A stretch of 64,000 nucleotides of DNA from Longibacter salinarum (GCF_002554795.1 NZ_PDEQ01000011.1:1-64000); one strand, 5' to 3'; positions 45,216 through 54,299 are shown, counted from the first letter of the stretch. The notes: generated by a model from the letters alone, not told the origin. Made by a program: numbers and translations.

Positions 45216-45415
45216 AACCTGTTTGGTGGATGGGTCTCAAAAAATGCAAGTGCGGTCGTTCACGCCTATCCGCAATCCTAATCGTGCCCCCTTGGCACGT
45301 TCGCCATCGACACGATGCGCGAAACAAACGAGACCGGATCGTGCAAGCATCTCGAGGACCGACCGTCGGGAGGTCCGTCCTCTGGGATGGCCGAAGGCTG
45401 TCCGCCGAACAGGTT
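45216..45415 (+). mobile_element. MITE-like element, copy 2 (about 200 bp)
   Basis: Terminal inverted repeats AACCTGTTTGGTGGA and TCCGCCGAACAGGTT match at 13 of 15 positions, the best of the three copies. Flanks read ctc|element|ctc, a possible 3-bp target duplication. It has no ORF of its own. Confidence 0.8.
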
Positions 45416-45795
45416 CTCAACCTGGATCGTCCGTGAACGGTCCGTTACATTGGCAGTCATGTCACTGTCTTCGTCGCACCGAACGGTTTCAGGGTCCGAA
45501 TCGCATTCTGTTCACTCTGGTTGCCGCCCGATGAATCGCAAATGCCGCTTGCGGGTCAGATCCGTCCGGTGGGAAGACCACCAACACTAGCCCGTCTCAG
45601 ATCGATCTCTCCAAGCCTGTAACCTGTGACAGCGTCGCATTTTCCTCCGACGGAGCAGAGAGATCAGTCGGTATCGTGAGGAACGTTCCAGCAGAATGGG
45701 GCCAATCTCGATTGAAGGCCACCTTCGAGCCCCGAATATCAAGACCGGCCCGTTCCGCGTTCATTTTGTAACAGAAACGGTCTCACCGAAATAGC
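45416..45795. other. Non-coding gap upstream of the OmpA-family gene
   Basis: About 380 bp with no credible ORF; presumably holds the promoter of the downstream gene. Confidence 0.4.
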
Positions 45796-47091
45796 ATGTC
45801 TTCGCTCGATCACAAACGACCGAACCCCAACATGCCATATCTCCCTTACCACGGTATTTCCGGGTCATGGCTAACGCCCTTTCTCGTCTGCGTCTGTCTT
45901 ATAGCGACCATCGAGCCACTGCACGCGCAAACGAATCAAAGCACGCCGAGTGCACAGGACGTAGATGTGCTAAACTTATCCAGTGGGGCCATCGTGCTTT
46001 CCCACTCCGGGCAGTACGACGAGGAGTGGGCGGCGCTTCTTCTCCTCGACGATACGGTTGAGCACGGATGGTCGGCCGCGGAGGGTGCTTCGTTTCCCCA
46101 TGAGATTCTTATTGAGCTTCAACAACCGACGGCGCTCGACTCCATCGCATTTGACAATTCGACCGCGGAGGAAGCCGATTACCCTGGCATTTCGGCCCGG
46201 CATGTCGAAGTCTGGGTGTCTACAGACGGGCCGGATACAGGATTTTCGAAAGCGATCGTTCGGGAAGCCGCTCAGGGCGCTCGGTCTGTATTTTCATTTC
46301 CAGAATCGACGCCGGCCCGCTGGCTCAAACTGGTAATCAAATCCAACTGGGGCCACGAATCGTACACCGAGTTGATGGAGCTAGAGGCATACGGCGAAAC
46401 GTCAGGGAATGCAGACTCCAGGTCTACGATCTCGGGTGTCTACGATACCAACTACGACCTCATGCGCATCGAACAGCGTGGAACACAGATCTACGGTTGC
46501 TACGACTACCGCGGGGGAACGCTGACCGGCAGCATCGACGACAATGTCGCTCAGTTCGAGTGGCGACACAAAGGACGAGACGAAATCGGTACAGCGATTA
46601 TGGTGCTTTCTCGTTCCGGGAATCAACTCAACGGACTCTGGTATGAGGACGGACAGTACCAGGGACTATGGACGGGCTCGCCAGCGGAGGGGGGAGAACA
46701 GCCCGCGTGTACAATCCCAACAGACGGCAACATTGCCCAGTCCCTTTCTACGAGCGGTCGCGCCATCGTATATGGGATCCGATTCGATGTCGATTCGGCA
46801 CAGTTGCGAGCGAAATCGGAGGAGACCTTGCGCCAGGTACGTTCGGTATTGAATGATCAGCCCGACTTGCGTCTGGCGATCGAAGGGCACACGGACAATA
46901 CCGGTAGCACGTCCTACAACGCAGAGCTTTCGAAGGATCGAGCCCAGTCAGTCGTCCAGTGGCTCACGGAGCGCGGCATTGATGCTGACCGGCTGGAGGC
47001 GCGGGGTTACGGTGAGAAACAACCGGTGTCGACCAACAGCACGTCCCAGGGCAGAGCACTGAACCGTCGCGTGGAGCTGGTTCGACAGTAA
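45796..47091 (+). CDS. OmpA-family protein with N-terminal F5/8-type C-like domain
   Basis: A 431-residue exported protein. A signal peptide (LTPFLVCVCLIATIEPLHA) is followed by a discoidin/F5-8-C-like beta sandwich (~50-200: LDDTVEHGWSAAEGASFPHE, WLKLVIKSNWGHESYTELME). A central beta segment follows (GVYDTNYDLMRIEQRGTQIY). The C-terminal OmpA peptidoglycan-binding domain is ~315-431 (YGIRFDVDSAQLRAKSEETL, then EGHTDNTGSTSYNAELSKDR and GEKQPVSTNSTSQGRALNRR). It likely tethers a surface or outer-membrane carbohydrate-contact domain to the wall. ATG 45796 keeps the basic n-region; ATG 45832 is an alternative. Confidence 0.85.
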   Translation: MSSLDHKRPNPNMPYLPYHGISGSWLTPFLVCVCLIATIEPLHAQTNQSTPSAQDVDVLNLSSGAIVLSHSGQYDEEWAALLLLDDTVEHGWSAAEGASFPHEILIELQQPTALDSIAFDNSTAEEADYPGISARHVEVWVSTDGPDTGFSKAIVREAAQGARSVFSFPESTPARWLKLVIKSNWGHESYTELMELEAYGETSGNADSRSTISGVYDTNYDLMRIEQRGTQIYGCYDYRGGTLTGSIDDNVAQFEWRHKGRDEIGTAIMVLSRSGNQLNGLWYEDGQYQGLWTGSPAEGGEQPACTIPTDGNIAQSLSTSGRAIVYGIRFDVDSAQLRAKSEETLRQVRSVLNDQPDLRLAIEGHTDNTGSTSYNAELSKDRAQSVVQWLTERGIDADRLEARGYGEKQPVSTNSTSQGRALNRRVELVRQ

Positions 47092-47138
47092 GAGAGGCGC
47101 GACGAGATCACGCGACGCCCTCACCTTCCGTCCCGGCG

Positions 47139-47513
47139 TCATTGTCCATGCGGCCTGCTGCCCCCTCCGTAACGACAGCCGGTACCGAGTTGAAAGTAGA
47201 ACTTGCATTCGCTCCGTCCCGACAAACGGACTGTCGCGTACGCACGTCCGACCCGGAAATGTAGATAGATATCATCGGCGATCGGGACAGGCTCTGAATT
47301 AGAAAATTCCGGCAACGGATTCAGAAGGAATCCGCCGGGTGCAATGCCCCGTGCGCGACTGCTCTCGATGCCCGGCTCAACCGACTCGGGTACGCCGAGG
47401 TCATCGGCAGACGCCACGCGAGATATCGGGCCCCCGCGAATGGCGATTCCGCCGGACGTTTCGGTGTCGATCGCATTTACATCTTTGATCGGTCCGCCGA
47501 TGACATTCACCAT
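47139..47513 (-). CDS. Hypothetical protein
   Basis: A 124-residue ORF with coding-like third-position GC. It starts MVNVIGGPIKDVNAIDTETS and has an internal echo (GGPIKDV / GGPISRV). No domain is recognised. It converges with the OmpA gene and is divergent from the 47703 gene across an AT-rich spacer, a normal gene arrangement. Support is composition and context only. Confidence 0.4.
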   Translation of the reverse strand: MVNVIGGPIKDVNAIDTETSGGIAIRGGPISRVASADDLGVPESVEPGIESSRARGIAPGGFLLNPLPEFSNSEPVPIADDIYLHFRVGRAYATVRLSGRSECKFYFQLGTGCRYGGGSRPHGQ

Positions 47514-47616
47514 TTCGGGGCTTCACCTCACCGAGCCCCCTCGCCTCCTGCCCATATGCACGTTTATCAATTTTAATTATAGTATATTTACTATTGTCTA
47601 ATAATACGGTATAGTA

Positions 47617-47644
47617 TTGTTACATTGACTATCAGTATTATAAT
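47617..47644 (+). promoter_or_regulatory. Sigma70-type promoter of the VapA-like gene
   Basis: TTGTTA (47617-47622) and TATAAT (47639-47644), 16-bp spacer, in a strongly AT-rich 47540-47700 spacer unlike its surroundings. It ends about 58 bp before the start codon. Confidence 0.45.
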
Positions 47645-47702
47645 CTTTAATGTTAATAACCCTACTACATCATATATCTCATACAAGCAAAAACGATCGA
47701 TC

Positions 47703-48200
47703 ATGGAAGCCACGTCCATTGCAGAACCGACGCAGGAAGAGAAAGAGATGTATTTCCAGATGGCCAAGAAATCATATCGGGAGAAAGTTGCTCATCTGGA
47801 AGAAGCAAGCACAAAAAACCTGGAGTTTCAGAAGTCTTTTGACGTAACGGCTGAGTCCGTCGCCCACCACAAAGCCAGCGGGAATTTCGCTCTCGCATCG
47901 GCCTTTATCTGGTCAAAGGTTTCGTCGGTCAACCCGATCTCGATCGACGATAGCGCAAAAGTTAATTTCGAAGGCCAGGCGTGGGGAGTTGGCCTCGGAG
48001 GCGGCGACATCTGGATGGGAGGCTGGCTCGCGAACGCAAATGTGTTGAATGGCGACGTAAAATTTCAGTTCGTGACGCACCCCGCGGTTACGGAGATTAG
48101 CTTCTACAAGAACGGTACGTGTGTCGGTGTACTCGCCGGCGGCGGACTGAATGTCCAGCTCGGCAGCATGGGAGGCAGCGGGACGTTTTCCAAAGCCTAA
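47703..48200 (+). CDS. VapA-like beta-barrel protein (tentative)
   Basis: A 165-residue protein. A helical charged N-terminus (MEATSIAEPTQEEKEMYFQM...) precedes a beta-rich, Gly-rich domain AKVNFEGQAWGVGLGGGDIW, then ISFYKNGTCVGVLAGGGLNV and GSMGGSGTF. The order F.G.AWG.G.GGG ... F......G.(GG)....G.GG.GTF resembles the Rhodococcus equi virulence-associated protein (VapA) barrel. VapA proteins are secreted, but no signal peptide is visible here. I rate the family link as probable but unproven. ATG 47703 is chosen after the AT-rich promoter region; upstream in-frame codons are poor coding sequence. Confidence 0.55.
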   Translation: MEATSIAEPTQEEKEMYFQMAKKSYREKVAHLEEASTKNLEFQKSFDVTAESVAHHKASGNFALASAFIWSKVSSVNPISIDDSAKVNFEGQAWGVGLGGGDIWMGGWLANANVLNGDVKFQFVTHPAVTEISFYKNGTCVGVLAGGGLNVQLGSMGGSGTFSKA

Positions 48201-48312
48201 CCAGCGACGCCGATACAGGCGGTGCGCCTGCAACCGCCCATTCCATTTGAAGGTGCAGCGGCTATCATTGAATACGGGCCTGATTTTTCAGATCCGTACG
48301 CCGCACCTGAAC

Positions 48313-48336
48313 GCCCGCAGTCGCTTGGCTGCGGGC
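48313..48336 (+). terminator. Stem-loop downstream of the VapA-like gene
   Basis: gcccgcag / ctgcgggc (8-bp perfect stem, 8-nt loop) followed by attatgttt. It lies 112 bp past the stop. Confidence 0.45.
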
Positions 48337-48480
48337 ATTATGTTTGCCCATCCAGAACGAGAAGTGGACTTCGGCTCATGACGGAGGGGATTCTCTCGTT
48401 CGACCGCCCGCTCGCGGAAATGTCGTGACACGCCCCGAAGCCCGCATTTCAGCCACTGCTGAGGGACAAGCGAATGGACC

Positions 48481-50922
48481 TCAAGACATTCGTTTGGGAA
48501 GCCGGATGAAGACGGTTGTCCCTTCTCCCTTTTCCGACTCGATCCACACGGTCCCCTCCAGAAGCGATACGTATTTCTGCACGAGGGCCAGACCCAGACC
48601 GCTTCCTTCGAAGTGACGGGCTGTGCCGGTAGATTCTTGCTCGAAGGCATCGAATGCCCGTGTCAGAAAGCCAGAATCCATTCCCACGCCCGTGTCCTCA
48701 ACGGTAATCAGTACAGACGCTTCATTCGGATCGGTGTTGGCGTGATTGCCATCGACGGGTCTCGTCTGCCGCCCTCGAATGGTGATCTTCCCCCCCGGCT
48801 CCGTGAATTTGATGGCGTTTGCAGCGAGGTTGACCAACGTTCGATACAGCAAACCCGGATCCGTCTCCATCTGTACGGATTCGCACTGCGCCCGAAGGTC
48901 GATTTCGCCTGCCTGAGCCTGCGGCTGCAGGTCGCCGGCGACCTCCTCCGCCACGTGCCGGAGGCGCACCGACTCAACGTGCGGGTCCACGACCCCGGCC
49001 TCCAACTTCGACAGATCGAGAATCGCGTCCAGCGTTTGAAGGAGACGGTTTCCGCTGCGCTCAATGTGGCGAGAGAACTTATCGAGCGGAGCGGGAAGCC
49101 CCGCCGAACTAAGGATTTCGGAAAATCCGATGATCGACGTGAGAGGGGTTCGGATTTCGTGACTGATATTCGCAAGCATGGCGGACTTCAGGCGGCTGTT
49201 CTTCTCCGCCAGCTCTTTGGCCGCCACGAGCGCCTCACGACGCTGCTGCTCCTCCGTCGTGTCGCGCATGTTCGCCAGGATTTGCTGACGCCCGGACTCG
49301 GACAGGATCTGGCGTCCACGGATCGACAAGTACCGCCATTCACCGTTCTGATGGCGATATCGACCTTCTACATCGACCGTCTGCGACGAATCGAGCAACG
49401 CGTTCTCAAACGCCGCCTCAAAGCGTGACACATCCTCCGGGTGAACAATCGCCAGCCCGTTTCGACCGAGGAGATGAGCCCGTGGATACCCCGTGACGCG
49501 CTCGATCGATGGTGACAGGTAGGTAAACGTCGCATCTGGATCGATAATCGCGACAACATCGACGGCCTGCTCAACCACCGCGCGGAACCGCTCTTCGCTG
49601 CGACGAAGCGCCGTTTCCATACGACGTTTTTCCGTAATGTCCTCCAAAACAAAAACCGCACGAGTGGGCTCGTTCGAATACTGCGTCGAACCGACGGTCT
49701 GGGTTTGACGTGACGCTACCGAATCCGAACGATCAATCCATCCTCTTTCATCCACGGGCTCATCGAACAGCGGTGCCCCATTGATGGACAGGAGGCGCTC
49801 CGAGCCGTCGCTCCGGGTAATCGTGTGTTCAAGGTCGTACACGGACTGCCCCATTCGCATGACCCGCGCAAACGGGAGGTCTTCATCCGGGATCCGATTT
49901 CCGTCGACATCTCTGATTTCCCAGAATGGATCGTTATACGCTACGTTGTCCACGACGCGCGGCGCGATACCGAGGACCTCTTTTGCGCGCTCACTTACTC
50001 TAACCAGATCGCCCTCCGCGTTAAATACGATAATAGCAGCGGGGCTCGCATCGAAGATCCGCTGGAGGAGATCACGTTCACGACGCAGATTCCTCTGAGC
50101 CCGGTGCGCCTCCGTCACGTCCATGTGCGTCCCGACCATCAGAAGCGGCGATCCATCGGGCGCTCGCTTTACGATCCGGCCGCGGTCCACCACCCAGCGC
50201 CATGCCCCGTCCTTATGGCGCATTCGAATCGTGATGTCCATCATTTCCGTCTCCCGCTCGATACACGACTCAATCGCTTTCCGGACGCGCGGCTGATCGG
50301 CGGGATGGACGTGATCGAAGAAAAAGTCGGCGTGGTTCTCGACCTCATCGAGTGTGTAACCGAGGATTTCGGCCCACCGCTCCGTGTACACTGCGCGGCC
50401 CGTCTCGAAATACACCTCCCAGGCGCCGAGGTCGGCCCCGTCGATAGCCATCTTCAGGTGCACCTCTTCGTTGTCGAGAGCGAACGACTCATCTTCGACG
50501 CGGCGCGGCAAGGACGACCATGCATCAACGCACCTTCGGCTGTAAATGGCAATCCCCTCCCCCGCCGGATACAGGCGCAAGTGGAGTTGCCGAACCCCTG
50601 ATGGAGACGATACGTCCACGCCGGCCGGCTCGCCATCTTGCGCACGATCACAAGCCGACGCGAATCCGGGCGAGGCAAGGATCGGGACCTCGCTCGATGG
50701 CGTTCCGACAAGCATTTCAATCGGGCGACCCAGAAGATGAGACGCCTCCGGTTCTACGTGGGAAAAGCATCGATTGCTGTCAAGGATGAAGACCGCCTCC
50801 CGTTTGGACTGGCGCGGGTAGTAACATGGCTCCGGGAGCGACCACCGACGAAGCACCCGAGAAACGGAGAGGACAGACTCCTCCATCGAAGAGCCTCTGG
50901 CGTGCCGTCCTGCCGTATCCAT
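48481..50922 (-). CDS. Multi-PAS sensor histidine kinase (soluble)
   Basis: An 813-residue kinase without TM helices. Four PAS regions are visible: ~40-120 (EAVFILDSNRCFSHVEPEA), ~155-275 with PAC (IDGADLGAWEVYFETGRAVY ... VGTHMDVTEAH), ~290-430 (IFDASPAAIIVFNAEGDLVR) and ~445-565 (VVEQAVDVVAIIDPDATFTY). HisKA is NISHEIRTPLTSIIGFSEIL with His588. HATPase_c has NAIKFTEPGG, DTGVGM and GSGLGLAL. No receiver domain and no adjacent response regulator. It shares the HisKA/HATPase style of 34798-37059, so the two are probably related orphan kinases. Confidence 0.9.
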   Translation of the reverse strand: MDTAGRHARGSSMEESVLSVSRVLRRWSLPEPCYYPRQSKREAVFILDSNRCFSHVEPEASHLLGRPIEMLVGTPSSEVPILASPGFASACDRAQDGEPAGVDVSSPSGVRQLHLRLYPAGEGIAIYSRRCVDAWSSLPRRVEDESFALDNEEVHLKMAIDGADLGAWEVYFETGRAVYTERWAEILGYTLDEVENHADFFFDHVHPADQPRVRKAIESCIERETEMMDITIRMRHKDGAWRWVVDRGRIVKRAPDGSPLLMVGTHMDVTEAHRAQRNLRRERDLLQRIFDASPAAIIVFNAEGDLVRVSERAKEVLGIAPRVVDNVAYNDPFWEIRDVDGNRIPDEDLPFARVMRMGQSVYDLEHTITRSDGSERLLSINGAPLFDEPVDERGWIDRSDSVASRQTQTVGSTQYSNEPTRAVFVLEDITEKRRMETALRRSEERFRAVVEQAVDVVAIIDPDATFTYLSPSIERVTGYPRAHLLGRNGLAIVHPEDVSRFEAAFENALLDSSQTVDVEGRYRHQNGEWRYLSIRGRQILSESGRQQILANMRDTTEEQQRREALVAAKELAEKNSRLKSAMLANISHEIRTPLTSIIGFSEILSSAGLPAPLDKFSRHIERSGNRLLQTLDAILDLSKLEAGVVDPHVESVRLRHVAEEVAGDLQPQAQAGEIDLRAQCESVQMETDPGLLYRTLVNLAANAIKFTEPGGKITIRGRQTRPVDGNHANTDPNEASVLITVEDTGVGMDSGFLTRAFDAFEQESTGTARHFEGSGLGLALVQKYVSLLEGTVWIESEKGEGTTVFIRLPKRMS

Positions 50923-51458
50923 CGCTGTTCGTCAAGATATTCGTGTTGCCGCAGAACAAACGTCCATCTGCGCCAACGCACCGGTCCCTCGCTGGATGTG
51001 CCCCTTACAGAGACATGAGCCAGATGACGACCGGCTTATAGCCTGAGGAGCATCTGCGCTCGCGAATCTGGCTTCGTTTCCGAAACGGGGATACACTCGC
51101 GACGCGAGCGGGACGGGGGCGGCGTGACAAGTGGTAGACGAGAACGCATGATCGAATCGCTGAAGCGAGTCCGGGCTGTGCTTCTCGCATTTCCGATCCT
51201 GCTCTGCCCTAAATCCGTGTTGACGGTTCTTCGGAGTCGGCGTCTTCCGTCTCCAATGCGTCGCAAGGCCACTGATCGATACGCTCGCATTTTAACACAT
51301 GTACCCTATACCTTTTACAAACGTACGCAATTAAACGGAGTCCGAAGCAATTCCCTGCAGACGCCGCGTGGATAATGCGCACGCTGAGCTGGGAAAACGT
51401 GTTTTGCCTTCTCTTCGCTCGTTGTCCTTCAACTTTACGGCGTCTTGTCTTCCTTCTT
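50923..51458. other. Non-coding gap between divergent genes
   Basis: Several short ORFs occur in all frames with no coding character. No repeat seen. Confidence 0.35.
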
Positions 51459-51917
51459 ATGCCATCATCCGCGACTTCCGTACAGGTGTTCAGGCCAGGT
51501 CATCCCAAGTGGGGGCGCGGATTGGGACTCCTGTCAATATTGTGTATCTGCGTCATCGCTCCGCCCCTATGGTGGACCGGGCTACCACTTTATCCGGACA
51601 TCCTTTGGCGAGTGAGCATCATTGTCATCGTGATATGCGGACTTAGCGTCACTAAATACTACGTAGAGGTGCCAAAACGCATAGAAGTTAGCCCTCATGT
51701 TGTGACCGTTCATCGGCGATTTCGAGACCCGATCGATTTTCCGCGTCAAGAGATCCGAAATGTGTCGTACAGGGAAAAGACACAAACCATTCGACTCTTC
51801 ACCTCGGAGACTGGGCGCTGGTTTCCGCAACTTTCGATATACACGAGCGGTCTCAATCGTGCGGATCGACAAGCACTCATTGAAATATTAGATCCTTCGC
51901 CACCGACCTCATCTTGA
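51459..51917 (+). CDS. Two-TM protein with PH-like C-terminal domain
   Basis: A 152-residue membrane protein. Two TM helices (LGLLSILCICVIAPPLWW and ILWRVSIIVIVICGLSV) are followed by an ~80-residue domain (RIEVSPHVVTVHRRFRDPID, FPRQEIRNVSYREKTQTIRL) that resembles bacterial PH-like domains found after paired TM helices. The frame is open to 51375, but ATG 51459 removes an odd Cys-rich N-terminus. Function unknown. Confidence 0.55.
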   Translation: MPSSATSVQVFRPGHPKWGRGLGLLSILCICVIAPPLWWTGLPLYPDILWRVSIIVIVICGLSVTKYYVEVPKRIEVSPHVVTVHRRFRDPIDFPRQEIRNVSYREKTQTIRLFTSETGRWFPQLSIYTSGLNRADRQALIEILDPSPPTSS

Positions 51918-52240
51918 CCCGATGATACCATAACCTTATCGGGGCAAGGGTATGGCGGACGACCTAACATTTTGGTTCAAAGTTTAGGGCGGACCTGGAC
52001 GAAGTCACTATTCTACACACCGCAACATTCCTTCACTGCGGTCTACACAAATGCCACCGAGATCTCTCGGAAGAGAGGACCTATCACTACCGCTGTCACC
52101 CCAACCTTCATTTACGATTCCTGCCTGCTCGAGACCCCAGAAACGGGACGAGGGAGAAGGTTAAGACCCCATCCACATTCAAGGGCGAGTTGTCACGCCC
52201 ATATTCATAGGAGACGGAAGGTTGTCGTCCGGCCTAAACA

Positions 52241-52370
52241 CCTCTGGCTCTCTCCCGAGAGTTCGGTGACGCATGGATTCAGTCCGAGCGCTCGGTGGCG
52301 ATGCGCATTCCCTCGGTGATTGTCCCGCGCGCGTGAAACGTCGTGTTGAACCCGGCACATCCTGCAGACA
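52241..52370 (+). pseudogene. Decayed RES-domain toxin fragment
   Basis: The plus frame from 52244 reads LALSREFGDAWIQSERSVAM, then RIPSVIVPRA, an in-frame TGA at 52334-52336, then NVVLNPAHPAD. This is the conserved C-terminal part of RES toxins (GDAW......S.A..VPS.VVP...N.LLNP.HP). The N-terminal half is missing and the frame is broken. An intact RES gene lies 200 bp away on the other strand. The rest of the 51918-52575 gap shows no gene. Confidence 0.7.
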
Positions 52371-52575
52371 GCGAAGGGGGAATCGTGACGATACGGATGC
52401 TGCCCCCTACCGAAATTCTTTCTATCGCTACGCTTCACGGGGAGGAACTCATACCCTGTCTACAACAGCGGGTCACTTCCAGGCCCCTCATCAGTAGCAG
52501 GCAGCGTGAGCCGAAAAAAAGACGGTCTTGCTTGCTGTCTTGATGCAAGCCGGTGGGACTCATGCCGGATGGATC

Positions 52576-53049
52576 TTAGACGTTGGATTCGCTGGATACG
52601 CCAAGGCGCGTATCCACGGGAAACGGGATCGGCCCGTCAATCGCAAGATTGGCAAACCGGGGATGCTGAATGTTTAGCAGGACGTTCCGGTGGATCGGGA
52701 TCACGGCGGAGGGAACGGAAAGCGCGAGGGAATCCCGGCGTTCGTGCCAGAAGGTCCCGATCTCCTGCGTGGATGCGGGCCACGGCCATTCGCGCCAGTC
52801 GGATGGGAGGTCCGCATCGGATAGCGTAAGGAGGTCTTGGTCTTCCTGTAGTTCAATCTCGAACAGCACGTAGTCGGTGGTAACGAGGTCGGCGCGCCCC
52901 GTGTGGACGAGCGTCTCCAACAATGCGGTGGCGGGCTGATCGGCGGCGTAGACCATCGGGACGCCCTGTTCGTGCCATCGGCCCCGCCCGCGAGAGCCCC
53001 TGAACGCAGTTTCGGCGTACTTCGCTTTGGTAAGACGGTAGATGGTCAC
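52576..53049 (-). CDS. RES-family toxin
   Basis: A 157-residue RES toxin. These are ADP-ribosyltransferase-fold NAD+ phosphorylases/glycohydrolases that deplete NAD (e.g. MbcT). Conserved features: YR near the N-terminus (Y4, R5), GRGRWHEQGVPMVYAA, the acidic helix ATALLETLVH (E45), and LALSVPSAVIPIHRNVLLN with the conserved Ser and Asn. It follows the antitoxin by 39 bp on the same strand, the normal Xre-RES order. Confidence 0.9.
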   Translation of the reverse strand: MTIYRLTKAKYAETAFRGSRGRGRWHEQGVPMVYAADQPATALLETLVHTGRADLVTTDYVLFEIELQEDQDLLTLSDADLPSDWREWPWPASTQEIGTFWHERRDSLALSVPSAVIPIHRNVLLNIQHPRFANLAIDGPIPFPVDTRLGVSSESNV

Positions 53050-53088
53050 AAGACCTCGCGGCGCGATGGGCAGAGCACGAGCGAACGA

Positions 53089-53550
53089 TTACGCGGCGTT
53101 GGTCTCGTCGATCGTGGTCAACAGATCCTCCACTTCGCGTAGGCCAGGCTCGGTATCCAGCCGTTCCAGCGGCGTTTCTCCATCCAGGAGTCCATGCGGT
53201 GTTTTGAGCCACATGCGGGCTGCGTCATCCGAGTGGAAGGCCGTCCGACTCCGCGCCCAGATGTGCAAGAGGCGCCAGAGGCGATCCGATTCGACAGGTG
53301 TCAAACCTTTGCCTTGCTTCCGGCGGCGCTGCAACGTGCGGACGGACAAATCGAGAACGTCCTCCAGATCGGGTTGGCTAAGATCGAGCGCACTGGCGAC
53401 CGCATCCATCTCGTCTATTCCCAACCCTTCACGGACCCGTTCGATATCCGGCGTTGCATCCGCAGTCTCAACACGTTTGGATTGAAAAGAACGCAGTGCG
53501 CTCTCGAAGGCCTTTTGGTTCGTACGCTGCGGCGTGGCAGTAGCGGACAT
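53089..53550 (-). CDS. Xre/MbcA/ParS-family antitoxin
   Basis: A 153-residue protein starting MSATATPQRTNQKAFESALR. A HTH (LDLSQPDLEDVLDLSVRTLQRRRKQG) is followed by the C-terminal toxin-binding MbcA/ParS segment (SDRLWRLLHIWARSRTAFHS, ARMWLKTPHGLLDGETPLER LD). It neutralises the RES toxin and probably autoregulates the operon. The frame is open to 53610; ATG 53550 avoids a Cys/His-rich non-coding extension. The upstream palindromic run (tgtcgcccatg...cagatgtcgcatat) might be its operator but is not clear. Confidence 0.9.
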   Translation of the reverse strand: MSATATPQRTNQKAFESALRSFQSKRVETADATPDIERVREGLGIDEMDAVASALDLSQPDLEDVLDLSVRTLQRRRKQGKGLTPVESDRLWRLLHIWARSRTAFHSDDAARMWLKTPHGLLDGETPLERLDTEPGLREVEDLLTTIDETNAA

Positions 53551-53997
53551 GGCAATATGGACCTGTGCCGGATATCGGTGCACCTGTACTATGCGACACA
53601 TGTCGCCCATGTTTCCGCAGATGTCGCATATAGCCGCACGTTAGCAGGTTGACCTGACCTATCCACGAAACCGAGAATACGGAGATGCACTATATTCAGC
53701 TTACGGCAAAACTGAAAATAAGACCTTTCCCCACGAGGATGTATCGCATCACACCAGCCGCGTGCGTTCCTCAGCAGTTGTTGCATCATGCCCTGTTTGA
53801 TGTCCTGCATCCTATCGCCGCGGGTCTATAGCGTCTCGATATCGGTGTCCATCCACAGAGCATCGTGTCAACGGCTATTTGTTCTTCAGCGACCGGGAGT
53901 ACCAAGTCAATATTTTCGATGTCACCGTGGTACCAAGCGTGCTGTCCTCGATCTCCGCCAAAGGGTCTCAAATTGCATAATAGCAGGTACTTTTGAT
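53551..53997. other. Non-coding gap upstream of the toxin-antitoxin operon
   Basis: About 450 bp with scattered stops in all frames. It carries the promoter of the antitoxin operon and possibly decayed coding sequence. Confidence 0.35.
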
Positions 53998-54226
53998 CTA
54001 TTTCGTCTCCAGCATGATTTCGCCGAACTCGCTGGTTGAGTAGTGCTCTCCGTTATTCCAAAGAACAGGGGGGCGAAAGCACCATCCCGACCAGAAGATC
54101 GCCGGCTTGCACAACAAAGGTCTCTTCGTATGGTTCTGCGTAGCAGTGTAGGCTTTCCCTAAATTGGCCCGGTCGAAAAACCTTCAGGACGAGATCGTCA
54201 CCCCACAACCATTCTGAGTGACTGCC
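53998..54226 (-). pseudogene. Frameshifted remnant of a hypothetical protein
   Basis: On the minus strand, an open frame without an ATG reads EWLWGDDLVLKVFRPGQFRE...YAEPYEETFVVQAGDLLVGM VLSPP. It then runs into a stop just after a C6 run (G6 on plus, ~54069-54074). In the next frame the sequence continues VLWNNGEHYSTSEFGEIMLE TK and ends at a TAG (53998-54000). A one-base indel in the homopolymer joins the two into one ~75-residue protein-like sequence. It could be a pseudogene or a sequencing error. I do not recognise the family. Confidence 0.4.
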
Positions 54227-54263
54227 TCACTCGCACCTGTCATGGCCGGTACAAACAGAAAAA

Positions 54264-54294
54264 ACCGCCGCTGCCAGAAACTGGCGACGACGGT
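54264..54294 (-). terminator. Terminator of the tRNA-Val gene
   Basis: Minus strand ACCGTCGTCGCCAG-ttt-CTGGCAGCGGCGGT, a 14-bp stem with few mismatches, followed by TTTTTTCTG. Confidence 0.8.
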
Positions 54295-54299
54295 CGGGG

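Noticed and set aside
44207-45534. Two long ORFs (336 and 431 codons) overlapping the acetyltransferase
   Set aside because: Arg/Pro/Gly-rich shadow translations of the HGSNAT-like gene in other frames; no domain.
53786-53971. 61-codon minus ORF upstream of the RES-Xre operon
   Set aside because: No family recognised and neighbouring frames are full of stops; left as possible decayed sequence in the gap note.
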